Position numbers and translations under genes: made by a program | DNA from: CBFHSF01 sp965661055 | GTDB lineage: Bacteria; Bacteroidota; Bacteroidia; Flavobacteriales; Schleiferiaceae | Assembly: GCA_965661055.1 (NCBI GenBank) | Contig: CBFICS010000012.1 | Location: 6,901 to 70,900, forward strand | DNA length: 64,000 nucleotides | Direction: 5' to 3' | The notes under the pieces: generated by a model | Told to the model about the DNA's origin: nothing | The model's input: only the letters and a program-made list of their open reading frames with translations | Databases searched by the model: none | Part shown: one piece after another, positions 43,975 through 53,115 of the stretch | Numbering within the stretch: the first letter of the stretch is position 1 | How the letters are laid out: each line of letters begins with the position of its first letter

Positions 43975-44565
43975 ATGACATCTAAAAATTCAATAGTAAC
44001 TGTATTATTTCTTATCCTGTCATGGATGGGATTCGGACAAGAGGTTAAAAAAGATAAATCAATGGACAAGCAAGAATCAACAAAAATGGAAAGAGCCATT
44101 TTTGCATCCGGTTGTTTTTGGGGAACTGAGTATTTTTTAAAACGAGCAGATGGCGTAATAAAAACTACGGTTGGTTACATAGGAGGGACTTTAGAAAACC
44201 CAACCTATAGAGAAGTTTGCTCAAAAAAAACAGGTCACTATGAAGCGGTTGAGGTTTACTTTGACCCTTCAGTTACTGACTTTGAAACGGTAGCAAGGCT
44301 GTTTTTCGAAACCCACGATCCGACTCAAAAAGATGGACAAGGTCCTGATATTGGTCCACAGTATAGGTCAGCCATTTTTTACCTCGATGAAAATCAAAAG
44401 GAAATTTCAGAAAAGCTGATAAATATTCTTAAAAACAAGGGACTTGATGCAGCAACTTCTACCATAGCGGCAACCACCTTTTGGCCTGCTGAATTATACC
44501 ATCAAGACTATTATGACTTAAGGGGAGGTACACCTTATTGCCACGGCTATAAAAAATTGTTTTAA
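43975..44565 (+). CDS. msrA: secreted peptide-methionine (S)-S-oxide reductase
   Basis: This 196-residue protein is MsrA with a signal peptide (MTSKNSIVTVLFLILSWMGF) and a charged linker before the catalytic domain. The domain has GCFWGTEYFLKRADGV (catalytic Cys plus Glu) and a C-terminal Cys in TPYCHGYKKLF that may be the resolving residue. It repairs S-methionine sulfoxide in exported proteins. ATG 43975 is preferred over the in-frame GTG at 43951. The stop overlaps the convergent PP2C-like gene by four bases. Confidence 0.93.
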   Translation: MTSKNSIVTVLFLILSWMGFGQEVKKDKSMDKQESTKMERAIFASGCFWGTEYFLKRADGVIKTTVGYIGGTLENPTYREVCSKKTGHYEAVEVYFDPSVTDFETVARLFFETHDPTQKDGQGPDIGPQYRSAIFYLDENQKEISEKLINILKNKGLDAATSTIAATTFWPAELYHQDYYDLRGGTPYCHGYKKLF

Positions 44566-45299
44566 TACTCTACAGAACGAACTTGTAGAATAATCATGGT
44601 GTAATTTCCTTTGGCTCTTGAGTTACAGAAGTTTCTAATTAAATTTCTCTTTTCAAGATTTGATACTTGATAATTTAAAATTTCAAGAAGCTGGTCTTCC
44701 GTTACCCCTTCCATGATTCCCCTTGAGGCTAAAATGATGTAGTCTTTAGTCTTTAGAGGCTCTAATGTTTGGGTTTGAACTTCAGATTTTACATCAACAT
44801 ATCTAGTGAGCACATCTTTGTCTTCGTGCTTTCTAGCTTCAATTTCTGTAATCGTTCCATCGTTTTGTAGCTCTTGGATTTTTGAATGATCCTCTGTTCT
44901 AAACAATAAGTTGTGACTTCTTATGTGGTAAATTCTACAATCTCCAATCCAAGCAACTTCTGCATCATTGTCAGAAATGTGAACCATCCCCAAAGAGTTA
45001 CTTATTTCTTCAAAAGAATAATCGTTTAAGCCCTTTTCCTCAAGCTCTTCAGCAGCTCTGTTCATAGCCTGCGAAAAGATGCCGTCTACTTTGTTGTTGA
45101 GACCTACTTCCTTAATGTGATAAGCCGTTCTTTCACCAATAAACTCAGGAACTCTATATCCAATAAACGGAGTTTTGGCGGCAGAAACCATAAACAATTG
45201 GTCATAAGAAATCGGGTTTTTTGGGAAGACGAATTCATAATTCATTCTCATCTTTCCTGATTCGTGAATAACCAAAGGTGGATGTAGCTCTAATTCCAT
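44562..45299 (-). CDS. PP2C-like protein lacking metal ligands (predicted pseudophosphatase)
   Basis: This 245-residue protein has the PP2C-type core pattern NDAEVAWIGDCRIYHIRSHN, which resembles the VGDSRaY strand, followed by EDHSKIQEL and a C-terminal GNYTMIILQV. Where PP2C metalloenzymes have DG near the N-terminus, SDG and a final DN, this protein has SAAK, ASRGIMEG and KGN. All three metal-binding Asp positions seem to be lost, so it is probably a pseudophosphatase or a structural or regulatory protein. No signal peptide; likely cytosolic. The assignment rests on the fold pattern, since no family match can be run. Confidence 0.6.
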   Translation of the reverse strand: MELELHPPLVIHESGKMRMNYEFVFPKNPISYDQLFMVSAAKTPFIGYRVPEFIGERTAYHIKEVGLNNKVDGIFSQAMNRAAEELEEKGLNDYSFEEISNSLGMVHISDNDAEVAWIGDCRIYHIRSHNLLFRTEDHSKIQELQNDGTITEIEARKHEDKDVLTRYVDVKSEVQTQTLEPLKTKDYIILASRGIMEGVTEDQLLEILNYQVSNLEKRNLIRNFCNSRAKGNYTMIILQVRSVEY

Positions 45300-45357
45300 A
45301 AAAAGTAATATTAGGAACGCAAATTTAACCCTTTTATTCTTTAAATGAGAATTTCAG

Positions 45358-47631
45358 TTATATCTGATAATTAAACTGTAAGAAAAAAGTGCGTGGCGCA
45401 CTCAATTTTGCGGGTCTAATAAGTAGGGCCTCATTGAAAATGTTCTTACCGTTAAAACCCAATGACATAGAGTCATTTATTTTATAAATAATTCTAAAAT
45501 CAGTTAATATTTTAGGGGTATTGAGGTCATCCATTGCTCTTTTCATTCCAATTCCTGGGTAAAAAGCTTCGATTATTGAGTTTTCAGCTCCAAAAATGGC
45601 ATCAACATTTTGCATAGAACTGTATCCTTGAAGATTAATTCCAACAGTAAACCTTTTATAGCTAGCCATTAAATCAATCTTTAATAAATGTTGGTACCTG
45701 TATTTTAATATTCCATTACTGGGATCAGAACTAGAGTTATTGTAAGTCACAGGATTTCCATTAAAAGAATTGGCATACGGTGCCTCTGGGTTTAATGCAA
45801 TGGGTAACATATAGGAATAACCGGTCAGGGCTCTTATGTCAATATTTGATATTTTCCCTGTCCCAATTAAGGTGATTTCGGTTCCGGTTATTCTAGTTTC
45901 ACCTACGTTAATACTTTTAAAACCAATTCCGAAATCAGTGCCTGAAGGCTGATTCCATTGTGCGAAACTGAATTCCATCATATTGTCATACTCCATGATA
46001 AATCCTGAAACATCTAAAAACCCTTTCCAGCCGCCTAGCTTCAATCCTTGTTTAATTCCAATTTCTGCGGTCCATCCACTTTCAGGTTGTAATTCAGGGT
46101 TCGGATAAATATTGATGGCGCCAATGTTCGTAGTTGGGTAGGTTTCTGCCATACTGGGAAATCTATACCCTTGCCCAATAGACGCCCTGATGTGTGTTGA
46201 TGAACCCAAGCGATAATTTGCACCTGCTCTAAATACAGGCTTGCTAAACTGTCTGTTATCTAGTTGATAAACCTCATATCTTACCCCGCCAGAAACATTA
46301 AACCCCTTCCATTTAAATTGAGCTTCAGAAAAAGCAGCTGCATTGTGAGTTCTATAGGTACCATTAAAAATCTCGCTTGTTGAGGTTCCGTAATTGTAGT
46401 TTCCTCCCAAAAGGAAAGTAAAATATTTGTAATAATGTTTGTATTGATACTCACTCATTGACTGAACTGAATAATTTTCATAATTCGTCAACTCTGACTT
46501 TGCATCGTTGTTAACAGACAGAACTCTCGTCTTGAATAGGTGGGTACCAGACTTTTGTCTAATGGTCAAATTACCCCCTAAAAAGCCGTCAAAACTTGTG
46601 GTTTGAGTTGCGCTGCTATCTAGGGGTAAATAGGGGGTGTCATAACTTTTCCAAATGAGGGATTCACCTGTTTTATTGTACATTAAAGAGCCTTCAATTC
46701 CCCAAGTAACGTTTTTCTCTTCTTGAGCAAATTTGCTGTGTACCCTAACTCTTTCGGTTTCTTCCATGAATTGAAATCCTGCATCATAAAGTGCCTGCCC
46801 CCCAATTAACCATCCATTCTTTCCACTTTTATTTTGAGTAGAAAACTTTAAATGGCTAATTCCTCTTGCGCCATCCCACCACTTCCAATCTGGATTAGAA
46901 GGATTGTCGTATATCCCTTGCGAAAACTGAATATTGGTTTTTGGCTTTCCCAATGGGTTTTTGGTAGTCAGCTGTATAATCCCATTCATGGCAGAACTGC
47001 CGAAAGAAGTTGAGTTGGCACCTTTAATTACTTCCATTTGTTCTGTTGATTCAAAGGGTAGAAGGTCCCATTGTACTTGGCCTGCATCTGCAGAATATAA
47101 GGGCATACCATCTAGTAATACCAAAACTCTACTTCCAGCACCATATGACCACCCTGAGCCACTTCTGATGTTTGCTTGGCCATCTGTTACGTTGACCCCT
47201 GGGCTTTGGTTAAAGGTTTCTTGAATGCTTACCGGGACAGATTGATTGATGATATAGGGTTTGACAACATCAATAGAAACGGGTGATTCCTCGTACGTTT
47301 CATTTAATCGGGTCGTGTTGACCTCAATGTCTTCTAACATCTCAGATCTGCGCTCCAAGAAGATGGTGACGTTTGTAAACGAGTAATCTTTCGTGTTGAT
47401 TATTTTGGTTTTATATCCACTTGACTTAATCGTTAATTCGGCATTTGTTAATCTCAACTGAAATGAAAAATGCCCATCAATATCAGTATAGCCCAATGGT
47501 TTTTGGTCCATTAAAAACACTGCATTGTATACAGGTTCTTTGGTGTCATTGTCTAGAATAATCCCAGAAAAACTTTGCGACCACAACGGACCAAAGCAAA
47601 GAACAAACAAAATGGTAATTGGTAATTTCAT
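45358..47631 (-). CDS. TonB-dependent outer-membrane receptor
   Basis: This 757-residue receptor has a signal peptide (MKLPITILFVLCFGPLWS), an N-terminal carboxypeptidase-regulatory-like domain (about 20-100), a plug domain (about 115-225; QETFNQSPGVNVTDG, RVLVLLDGMPLYSADAG) and a C-terminal beta-barrel ending FFLQFNYQI. Such receptors import iron complexes, vitamins or other ligands with TonB energy. The substrate is unknown, and no SusD partner is adjacent. The start is divergent from the SDR gene with a 32-base gap, so both promoters must lie in or near it. Confidence 0.93.
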   Translation of the reverse strand: MKLPITILFVLCFGPLWSQSFSGIILDNDTKEPVYNAVFLMDQKPLGYTDIDGHFSFQLRLTNAELTIKSSGYKTKIINTKDYSFTNVTIFLERRSEMLEDIEVNTTRLNETYEESPVSIDVVKPYIINQSVPVSIQETFNQSPGVNVTDGQANIRSGSGWSYGAGSRVLVLLDGMPLYSADAGQVQWDLLPFESTEQMEVIKGANSTSFGSSAMNGIIQLTTKNPLGKPKTNIQFSQGIYDNPSNPDWKWWDGARGISHLKFSTQNKSGKNGWLIGGQALYDAGFQFMEETERVRVHSKFAQEEKNVTWGIEGSLMYNKTGESLIWKSYDTPYLPLDSSATQTTSFDGFLGGNLTIRQKSGTHLFKTRVLSVNNDAKSELTNYENYSVQSMSEYQYKHYYKYFTFLLGGNYNYGTSTSEIFNGTYRTHNAAAFSEAQFKWKGFNVSGGVRYEVYQLDNRQFSKPVFRAGANYRLGSSTHIRASIGQGYRFPSMAETYPTTNIGAINIYPNPELQPESGWTAEIGIKQGLKLGGWKGFLDVSGFIMEYDNMMEFSFAQWNQPSGTDFGIGFKSINVGETRITGTEITLIGTGKISNIDIRALTGYSYMLPIALNPEAPYANSFNGNPVTYNNSSSDPSNGILKYRYQHLLKIDLMASYKRFTVGINLQGYSSMQNVDAIFGAENSIIEAFYPGIGMKRAMDDLNTPKILTDFRIIYKINDSMSLGFNGKNIFNEALLIRPAKLSAPRTFFLQFNYQI

Positions 47632-47663
47632 ACATTCGATTGTAATTCGAAAATAGTCAAAAA

Positions 47664-48422
47664 ATGAGTAAAACGATATTGGTTACCGGGGCAACCTCTG
47701 GAATTGGACAGGCTTGTGTTCACAGGTTCGCAAAAGAAGGTCATAACATTATTCTTACTGGACGCAGGTCTCAGCGATTAAACGACTTGGTCGATAAGCT
47801 TATTTCCGCTTACGCGGGAAATTATATTGCGTTGAACTTTGATGTTAGGAATCGAGAAGAAGTTAGAGAGGCTATTAACAGTTTACCAGAAGCATTTTCT
47901 AAAATTGACATCTTGGTAAACAACGCCGGACTTGCTGCTGGGGCCAATAAAATTCAAGATGGAAATTACCAGCATTGGGAGAGAATGATTGACACTAACT
48001 TGAAGGGATTGCTTTACGTTTCTGAGGCCGTGATACCCCAGATGGTAGCTAGAAATGGGGGAATGATCATTAATATTGATTCTACTGCTGGTAAGGAGGC
48101 TTATCCAGGAGGTAATGTGTACTGCGCAACCAAGCATGGTGTTGATGCCTTGACCAAAGGAATGAGAATGGATCTTCTTGAACATAAGATCAAAGTAGGA
48201 ATGGTAAGTCCAGGCCTCGTAGAAACTGAATTTTCAATTGTTCGGTTTGATGGAGACGAGGAAAAGGCGAAAAAAGTATACAGTGGAATGACCCCTTTGA
48301 GACCTGAAGATGTTGCTGAAAGTGTTTATTTTATGGCCTCTCAACCAGACCATGTATCTATTTTAGATATTGTAATCATGCCTTCAGACCAGGCTTCTTC
48401 AACCCAGGTAAGACGAAGTTAA
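47664..48422 (+). CDS. SDR-family NAD(P)-dependent oxidoreductase
   Basis: This 252-residue classical short-chain dehydrogenase has the cofactor motif TGATSGIG (residues 7-14), NNAGLAAG, a catalytic Ser in DSTAG and YxxxK in YCATKHG. It is closest by pattern to the YdfG-type 3-hydroxy-acid dehydrogenases (VYCATKHGVDALTKGMRMDL and a GLVETEFS C-terminal motif). The substrate is unknown. The dprA ATG starts one base after its stop, so the genes are cotranscribed without clear functional relation. Confidence 0.85.
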   Translation: MSKTILVTGATSGIGQACVHRFAKEGHNIILTGRRSQRLNDLVDKLISAYAGNYIALNFDVRNREEVREAINSLPEAFSKIDILVNNAGLAAGANKIQDGNYQHWERMIDTNLKGLLYVSEAVIPQMVARNGGMIINIDSTAGKEAYPGGNVYCATKHGVDALTKGMRMDLLEHKIKVGMVSPGLVETEFSIVRFDGDEEKAKKVYSGMTPLRPEDVAESVYFMASQPDHVSILDIVIMPSDQASSTQVRRS

Positions 48423-48423
48423 A

Positions 48424-49515
48424 ATGTCTCAAGAGCTTTATCAAATAGCTACTTCTTTTATTCCCAATGCCGGACCATTAACCATTAAACGCTGGACGGC
48501 AAAGCTTGGTTCAGCGGAAGCGATTTTTAAGGAGTCTTCAAAGTCTCTGGCACTGCTAATGGGCAGTTCAAGAAAAAGCGCAACCTTTAATAAAGAGGAA
48601 GTATTAGATAAAGCCAAGTTAGAGTTAGAATTTGTGGCCAAGAAGAAGATTAAACCCCTTTTTTATACCCATCCAGATTATCCACAGCGATTAAAAAATT
48701 GCCACGATAGCCCTTCTTTGCTATTTTACAAAGGAACCGCTAGGCTTAATCAGCATAAGGTGTTGGGGATTGTTGGCACACGTAACATGACTTCGTATGG
48801 GGCAAAATTGGTAAAGAAGCTGGTTGAAGATTTGAGAGAAATGGGTGTTTTAGTAGTGTCGGGCCTTGCTTATGGTGTTGACATTACCACTCATCGTGAA
48901 TGTCTGAAAAATAATATTGAAACCGTTGCAGTATTAGGCCATGGACTCAATAAAATATACCCTTCTTTACATGCCCAAGAGGCGGCCAGAATGCTGCAAA
49001 AAGGAGGGTTGCTTACTGAGTTTACAACAGATTCAAAGCCCGATAGAGAAAACTTTCCCAAGAGAAATAGAATTGTAGCGGGTATTTGCGATGCTATAAT
49101 AGTTGTTGAAGCGGCAGCAAAAGGGGGTGCGCTGATAACCGCAGACCTAGCAAATTCTTATAATAGAGATGTTTTTGCCTTCCCCGGAAGGGTAAATGAC
49201 ATTTATAGTGCCGGGTGTAATCTTTTTTTGAAAAACCACAGGGCAGCCTTAATTCAATCGGCAAAAGATTTAGAATACATTTTGGGTTGGCCACTACAGG
49301 CTAGTGAAGACAAAAGCACTCAAACTAAAATGTTTGTCCAATTGACCGACGAAGAATCAGAAATATGGTCAAAAATTGGGGTTGATGGCAGAAGGGTAGA
49401 GCTTTTAAGCTTAGACATGAATTGGCCAATTTCAAAAACACTGAGTGTCTTAATGCAAATGGAGCTCAAGGGTGCAGTGAAAATGAAAGCCGGACAATTA
49501 GTTACCAAAAATTAA
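48424..49515 (+). CDS. dprA: DNA processing protein DprA
   Basis: This 363-residue protein has an N-terminal SAM-like region, a Rossmann DprA core (about 80-290; GIVGTRNMTSYGAKL, VSGLAYGVDITTHRE, GGALITADLANSYNR) and a C-terminal winged-helix segment (about 300-363). DprA loads RecA onto incoming single-stranded DNA during transformation. The gene ends before a strong terminator. Its start follows the SDR stop by one base. No other competence genes are in the window. Confidence 0.94.
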   Translation: MSQELYQIATSFIPNAGPLTIKRWTAKLGSAEAIFKESSKSLALLMGSSRKSATFNKEEVLDKAKLELEFVAKKKIKPLFYTHPDYPQRLKNCHDSPSLLFYKGTARLNQHKVLGIVGTRNMTSYGAKLVKKLVEDLREMGVLVVSGLAYGVDITTHRECLKNNIETVAVLGHGLNKIYPSLHAQEAARMLQKGGLLTEFTTDSKPDRENFPKRNRIVAGICDAIIVVEAAAKGGALITADLANSYNRDVFAFPGRVNDIYSAGCNLFLKNHRAALIQSAKDLEYILGWPLQASEDKSTQTKMFVQLTDEESEIWSKIGVDGRRVELLSLDMNWPISKTLSVLMQMELKGAVKMKAGQLVTKN

Positions 49516-49542
49516 AAAAGCCCCCAATTTGGGGGCTTTTTT
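49514..49542. terminator. bidirectional rho-independent terminator
   Basis: AAAAAAGCCCCC and GGGGGCTTTTTT form a perfect stem with an AATTT loop. It ends dprA on the plus strand and accC (stop at 49544) on the minus strand. Confidence 0.9.
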
Positions 49543-49543
49543 A

Positions 49544-50881
49544 TTATGATAATTTAAAATCTTCCATAAACTTGGTCGTGTAATTTCCGCTTTGGAAATG
49601 CTCGTTATCCATTAATTGTCTATGAAAAGGAATAGTCGTTTTAATCCCTTCAACAACAAATTCATCAAGAGCTCTTCTCATTTTGTCAATACACTCTTCA
49701 CGGGTTCTTGCTGTGGTAATCAACTTAGCAATCATTGAGTCATAGTTTGGTGGAATGGTGTATCCAGCATAACAGTGAGTGTCAAGTCTTACTCCATGTC
49801 CGCCTGGAGCATGGAAAGTTGTGATTTTACCGGGGCTAGGTCTAAAGTCGTTATATGGGTCTTCTGCGTTGATACGAACTTCAATAGAGTGAAGCTGAGG
49901 GGTGTAGTCATTACCAGAAATTTTAATTCCAGCAGCAACACTTATTTGTTCTCTAATTAGATCGTAATCAATTACCTGTTCAGTAATTGGGTGTTCTACT
50001 TGGATACGAGTGTTCATCTCCATGAAGTAGAAGTTTCTGTGCTTGTCTACTAAGAACTCAACGGTACCCGCTCCTTCGTAATTAATACAAGATGCAGCAA
50101 GTTTTGCGGCCTCTCCCATTTTTTCACGAAGTTCATCTGTCATGAAAGGAGATGGAGTTTCTTCGGTAAGTTTTTGGTGCCTTCTTTGAATAGAGCAATC
50201 TCTTTCCGAAAGGTGACATACCGTACCGAATTGATCTCCAACAATTTGAATCTCAATGTGTCTTGGCTCTTCAATTAGCTTTTCCATGTACATTCCGTCG
50301 TTTCCGAAAGATGCACTGGCTTCTTGACGAGCCTTTTCCCAAGCATTTTTAAGTTCACTTTTCTTCCAAACAGCACGCATACCTTTTCCACCACCACCAG
50401 CAGTTGCTTTAAGCATTACAGGGTAGCCAACCTCTTCAGCAAGTTTTTCGGCATCCTCATAAGAATCTAATAAACCTTCTGATCCTGGAATACACGGAAC
50501 CCCCGCTGCAATCATAGTTGCCTTAGCGGTTGCCTTATCTCCCATTTGATCAATTTGTTCTGGGGTAGCTCCAATAAATTTGATGCCGTTCTCACTACAA
50601 ATTCTTGAGAATTTAGAATTTTCAGCTAAGAACCCATAACCTGGATGAATAGCGTCTGCGTTTGTAATTTCCGCTGCAGCGATAATATTTGGAATGTTTA
50701 GGTAAGAAGCACCACTTTGAGGAGGTCCAATACAAACCGCCTCATCAGCAAATCTTACGTGCAAACTGTCGCTATCAGCAGTAGAGTATACAGCCACCGT
50801 TTTGATGCCCATTTCCTTACATGTACGAATAATTCGAAGAGCTATTTCTCCTCTATTCGCAATGAGTATTTTTTTAAACAT
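49544..50881 (-). CDS. accC: acetyl-CoA carboxylase biotin carboxylase subunit
   Basis: This 445-residue ATP-grasp enzyme carboxylates the biotin of BCCP in the first step of fatty-acid synthesis. It begins MFKKILIANRGEIALRIIRT and contains the nucleotide loop KATAGGGGKGMRAVW, the biotin/bicarbonate segment CHLSERDCSIQRRHQK and the ATP-grasp Glu in FLVDKHRNFYFMEMNTRIQVEH. It is cotranscribed with accB 27 bases upstream, and the operon ends at the terminator. Confidence 0.97.
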   Translation of the reverse strand: MFKKILIANRGEIALRIIRTCKEMGIKTVAVYSTADSDSLHVRFADEAVCIGPPQSGASYLNIPNIIAAAEITNADAIHPGYGFLAENSKFSRICSENGIKFIGATPEQIDQMGDKATAKATMIAAGVPCIPGSEGLLDSYEDAEKLAEEVGYPVMLKATAGGGGKGMRAVWKKSELKNAWEKARQEASASFGNDGMYMEKLIEEPRHIEIQIVGDQFGTVCHLSERDCSIQRRHQKLTEETPSPFMTDELREKMGEAAKLAASCINYEGAGTVEFLVDKHRNFYFMEMNTRIQVEHPITEQVIDYDLIREQISVAAGIKISGNDYTPQLHSIEVRINAEDPYNDFRPSPGKITTFHAPGGHGVRLDTHCYAGYTIPPNYDSMIAKLITTARTREECIDKMRRALDEFVVEGIKTTIPFHRQLMDNEHFQSGNYTTKFMEDFKLS

Positions 50882-50908
50882 AATCTTTTCGTTTTTTAGT
50901 TGACTCTA

Positions 50909-51397
50909 TTAAGAAGGGTCTACAAGGAAAAGAGGTTGATCGTATTCAACTGGTGAGCTGTCGTCAACCAAAATTTTCACAATCTTACCTGAAACTTCAG
51001 ATTCAATTTCGTTGAATAGCTTCATGGCTTCAATGATACAAACAACATCTCCTGGTTTTATTTCATCTCCTACGTTTACAAACAATGGTTTGTCTGGAGA
51101 TGGCTTGCGGTAGAAAGTTCCAATCATTGGAGACTTTACAGTGATGTACTTGCTCTCGTCATCTGCAGGAGCCTCGGCAGCAGGTGCGGCAGGTGCAGCC
51201 GCCGGAGCAGGAGTAGCCGGAGCGGCAGGTGCAGCTTGCATTACTGGGGCAGCAGAAACTTGGTGAATAATTTGAGATTCAACCTCAGATCCACCGGTTT
51301 TAATGTTAATTTTAAAATCTTCTGTTTCAAGGCTAACCTCAGAAGCTCCTGATTTTGCTACGAATTTAATGAGGTTTTGAATTTCTTTAATATCCAT
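50909..51397 (-). CDS. accB: acetyl-CoA carboxylase biotin carboxyl carrier protein
   Basis: This 162-residue biotinylated subunit has an N-terminal dimerisation region (about 1-45), a flexible Ala/Pro linker (about 50-80) and a C-terminal biotinyl domain. The biotin-accepting Lys is in VCIIEAMKLFNEIE (about residue 122). It carries the carboxyl group from AccC to the carboxyltransferase. The gene lies between fabH and accC in a short operon. Confidence 0.97.
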   Translation of the reverse strand: MDIKEIQNLIKFVAKSGASEVSLETEDFKINIKTGGSEVESQIIHQVSAAPVMQAAPAAPATPAPAAAPAAPAAEAPADDESKYITVKSPMIGTFYRKPSPDKPLFVNVGDEIKPGDVVCIIEAMKLFNEIESEVSGKIVKILVDDSSPVEYDQPLFLVDPS

Positions 51398-51417
51398 GAT
51401 TTTTGGTTTTTCAAAAA

Positions 51418-52419
51418 TTAATTTTTCGGGTTAAGTGCCCACTTTACTAACATTGCTCCCCATGTGAATCCACCACCAAAGGCAGCGAAAACAATATTGT
51501 CACCTTTTTTTAGTTGAGAAGCGTATTCCCAAAGTAAAAGGGGAAGAGTACCATTAGTAGTGTTTCCAAATTTATCAATGTTTAACATTACTTTTTCATC
51601 TCCTATGCCCATTCTCTTTGCAGTAGCATCGATAATTCTTTTGTTGGCTTGATGTGGAGCCAAAAAAGCAACGTCTTCAGACTTTAAATGGTTTCTGTCC
51701 ATGATTCTCGCAGAAGCATCTGCCATGTTGGTTACGGCAAATTTAAATACTTGCTGGCCTTCTTGATGAACGTAGTGTAGATTTTGGTCAACCGTTTGTT
51801 GAGAAGCTGGCATGATAGATCCTCCGGCTTCAATTTTTAAGTATTGTCTTCCAGCCCCATCTGTTCTTAAGTACTCATCCAGTACGCCTTCACCTTCTTC
51901 ATTAGGTTCTAATAAAACACAACCAGCACCGTCGCCAAAAATTACGCAAGTGGTTCTGTCGGTGTAATCAATAATTGAAGACATTTTGTCTCCACCGATT
52001 ACTAGTACCTTTTTATATTGACCAGACTGAATGAATTTTGATCCTGTTGAAAGACCGTAAAGAAAACCTGAGCAGGCAGCCATCAAATCATAACTGAAGG
52101 CATTTTTTGCTCCAATTTCTGATGCTACATAACATGCAGTTGCCGCTACAGGCATGTCAGGAGTAGCAGTAGTCACAATGACTAAGTCTATGTCTGCTGT
52201 ATCTACATTGTATTTAGCCACCATATCTTCAACGGCCTTAATACACATATAAGAGGTGCCTTGACCTTCTTCTTTTAGTATTCTTCGCTCCTTGATTCCT
52301 GTTCTAGTGGTAATCCACTCATCTGTGGTGTCTACCATTTCTTCGAGTAACTTATTGGTTAGTCGAAACTCAGGAACATATCCTCCTATGGCTGTAATAG
52401 CAGCTGTTGTTTTTGACAT
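51418..52419 (-). CDS. fabH: 3-oxoacyl-ACP synthase III (FabH)
   Basis: This 333-residue condensing enzyme starts the first elongation cycle by joining acetyl-CoA and malonyl-ACP. The catalytic triad is visible: Cys in AACSGFLYG, His in APHQANKRI and Asn in GNTTNGTLP. I use ATG 52417-52419 (MSKTTAAITAIGGYVPE); in-frame ATG and GTG codons lie two and six codons upstream, so the exact start is uncertain. The gene heads the fabH-accB-accC operon. Confidence 0.95.
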   Translation of the reverse strand: MSKTTAAITAIGGYVPEFRLTNKLLEEMVDTTDEWITTRTGIKERRILKEEGQGTSYMCIKAVEDMVAKYNVDTADIDLVIVTTATPDMPVAATACYVASEIGAKNAFSYDLMAACSGFLYGLSTGSKFIQSGQYKKVLVIGGDKMSSIIDYTDRTTCVIFGDGAGCVLLEPNEEGEGVLDEYLRTDGAGRQYLKIEAGGSIMPASQQTVDQNLHYVHQEGQQVFKFAVTNMADASARIMDRNHLKSEDVAFLAPHQANKRIIDATAKRMGIGDEKVMLNIDKFGNTTNGTLPLLLWEYASQLKKGDNIVFAAFGGGFTWGAMLVKWALNPKN

Positions 52420-52470
52420 GGGCATTTTTTTACGCACAAAATGAATGTGCTAAGAAAACAAAAACTTAGG

Positions 52471-52500
52471 TAAAAATATGGTAAACTGCCTATTTTCCAA
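52471..52500 (-). promoter_or_regulatory. promoter of fabH-accB-accC
   Basis: On the minus strand a TTG (52498-52500) is followed after 19 bases by TATTTTTA (52471-52478), a near match to TTG-N17-23-TAnnTTTG, about 50 bases before the fabH start. Confidence 0.4.
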
Positions 52501-52520
52501 AAAAAACCTAAAATTCAGGT

Positions 52521-52563
52521 ACAAAAAAAGTAGATCCAAAGTGAAATCACTTTAAATCTACTT
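52521..52563 (-). terminator. rho-independent terminator after rpmF
   Basis: Arms AAGTAGAT and ATCTACTT, extended across a small internal loop by AAAGTGA/TCACTTT, form a long hairpin. On the minus strand it is followed by seven T. It separates the rpmF transcript from fabH. Confidence 0.7.
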
Positions 52564-52587
52564 ACATGTTTTTTTAGAAGAAGACTA

Positions 52588-52776
52588 TTAAGCCTCTTCT
52601 TTTTCCATTACAACATTACCTTTGTAATACAACTTTCCTTCGAACCAGTAGGCTCTGTGGTACAAGTGTGCTTCACCTGTTGTTGGGCAAACTGCGATTT
52701 GAGGCATGCTTGCCTTATAGTGCGTTCTGCGCTTGTCTCTTCTTGTTGTCGACTGTCTACGCTTAGGATGTGCCAT
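52588..52776 (-). CDS. rpmF: 50S ribosomal protein L32
   Basis: This 62-residue ribosomal protein has the typical start MAHPKRRQSTTRRDKRRTHY and the C-terminal segment SMPQIAVCPTTGEAHLYHRA. One Cys remains in the region that holds four Cys in zinc-type L32, so this is a zinc-less variant, common in this phylum. It follows the split yceD gene by 27 bases, the usual bacterial yceD-rpmF arrangement. Confidence 0.96.
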   Translation of the reverse strand: MAHPKRRQSTTRRDKRRTHYKASMPQIAVCPTTGEAHLYHRAYWFEGKLYYKGNVVMEKEEA

Positions 52777-52803
52777 TGTTACTCTTTTTTATATAACCAA
52801 AAC

Positions 52804-53097
52804 TTAATTCAATAAATCCTTTAACTTGTTCCATCTAGGATCGATTTCAGAATCGTCGTCCTCATGATTTGAGGTGTCTAATTCGTCATCTTCAGGTTCG
52901 TCTAAATCGTCATTTTCTTCTTGAATGGCATCTGGATGAATTCTTTTTGTGGGAGCACTTAGTGCTGCCAACTCGAAAACGTATTGAGCGATATTTACTT
53001 CATAAGCCCCATGGGGTAGAATTAAAATTTCGTCATCGTCATCGTTAAACTCTTCTCCAAATTTGACTACCAATTCAAACTGATTGGAGACAGTCAT
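52804..53097 (-). CDS. yceD: YceD (DUF177) C-terminal half, after in-frame stop
   Basis: This frame carries the C-terminal part of YceD/DUF177, with LVVKFGEE, ILILPHGAYEVNIAQYVFEL and the final WNKLKDLL. It lies in the same reading frame as the N-terminal part (53116-53334), with six sense codons and one TAA between them. Those codons (TLKPFW) also fit the family spacing. The 97-residue product could arise by re-initiation at the ATG 53095-53097, seven codons after the stop, or the gene could be broken. YceD is linked to 23S rRNA in other bacteria. The rpmF gene follows. Confidence 0.72.
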   Translation of the reverse strand: MTVSNQFELVVKFGEEFNDDDDEILILPHGAYEVNIAQYVFELAALSAPTKRIHPDAIQEENDDLDEPEDDELDTSNHEDDDSEIDPRWNKLKDLLN

Positions 53098-53115
53098 CCA
53101 AAAAGGCTTTAAAGT

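Noticed and set aside
51160..51250. GC-rich Ala/Pro repeat in accB.
   Set aside because: It is the usual flexible linker of BCCP, not a mobile or foreign element.
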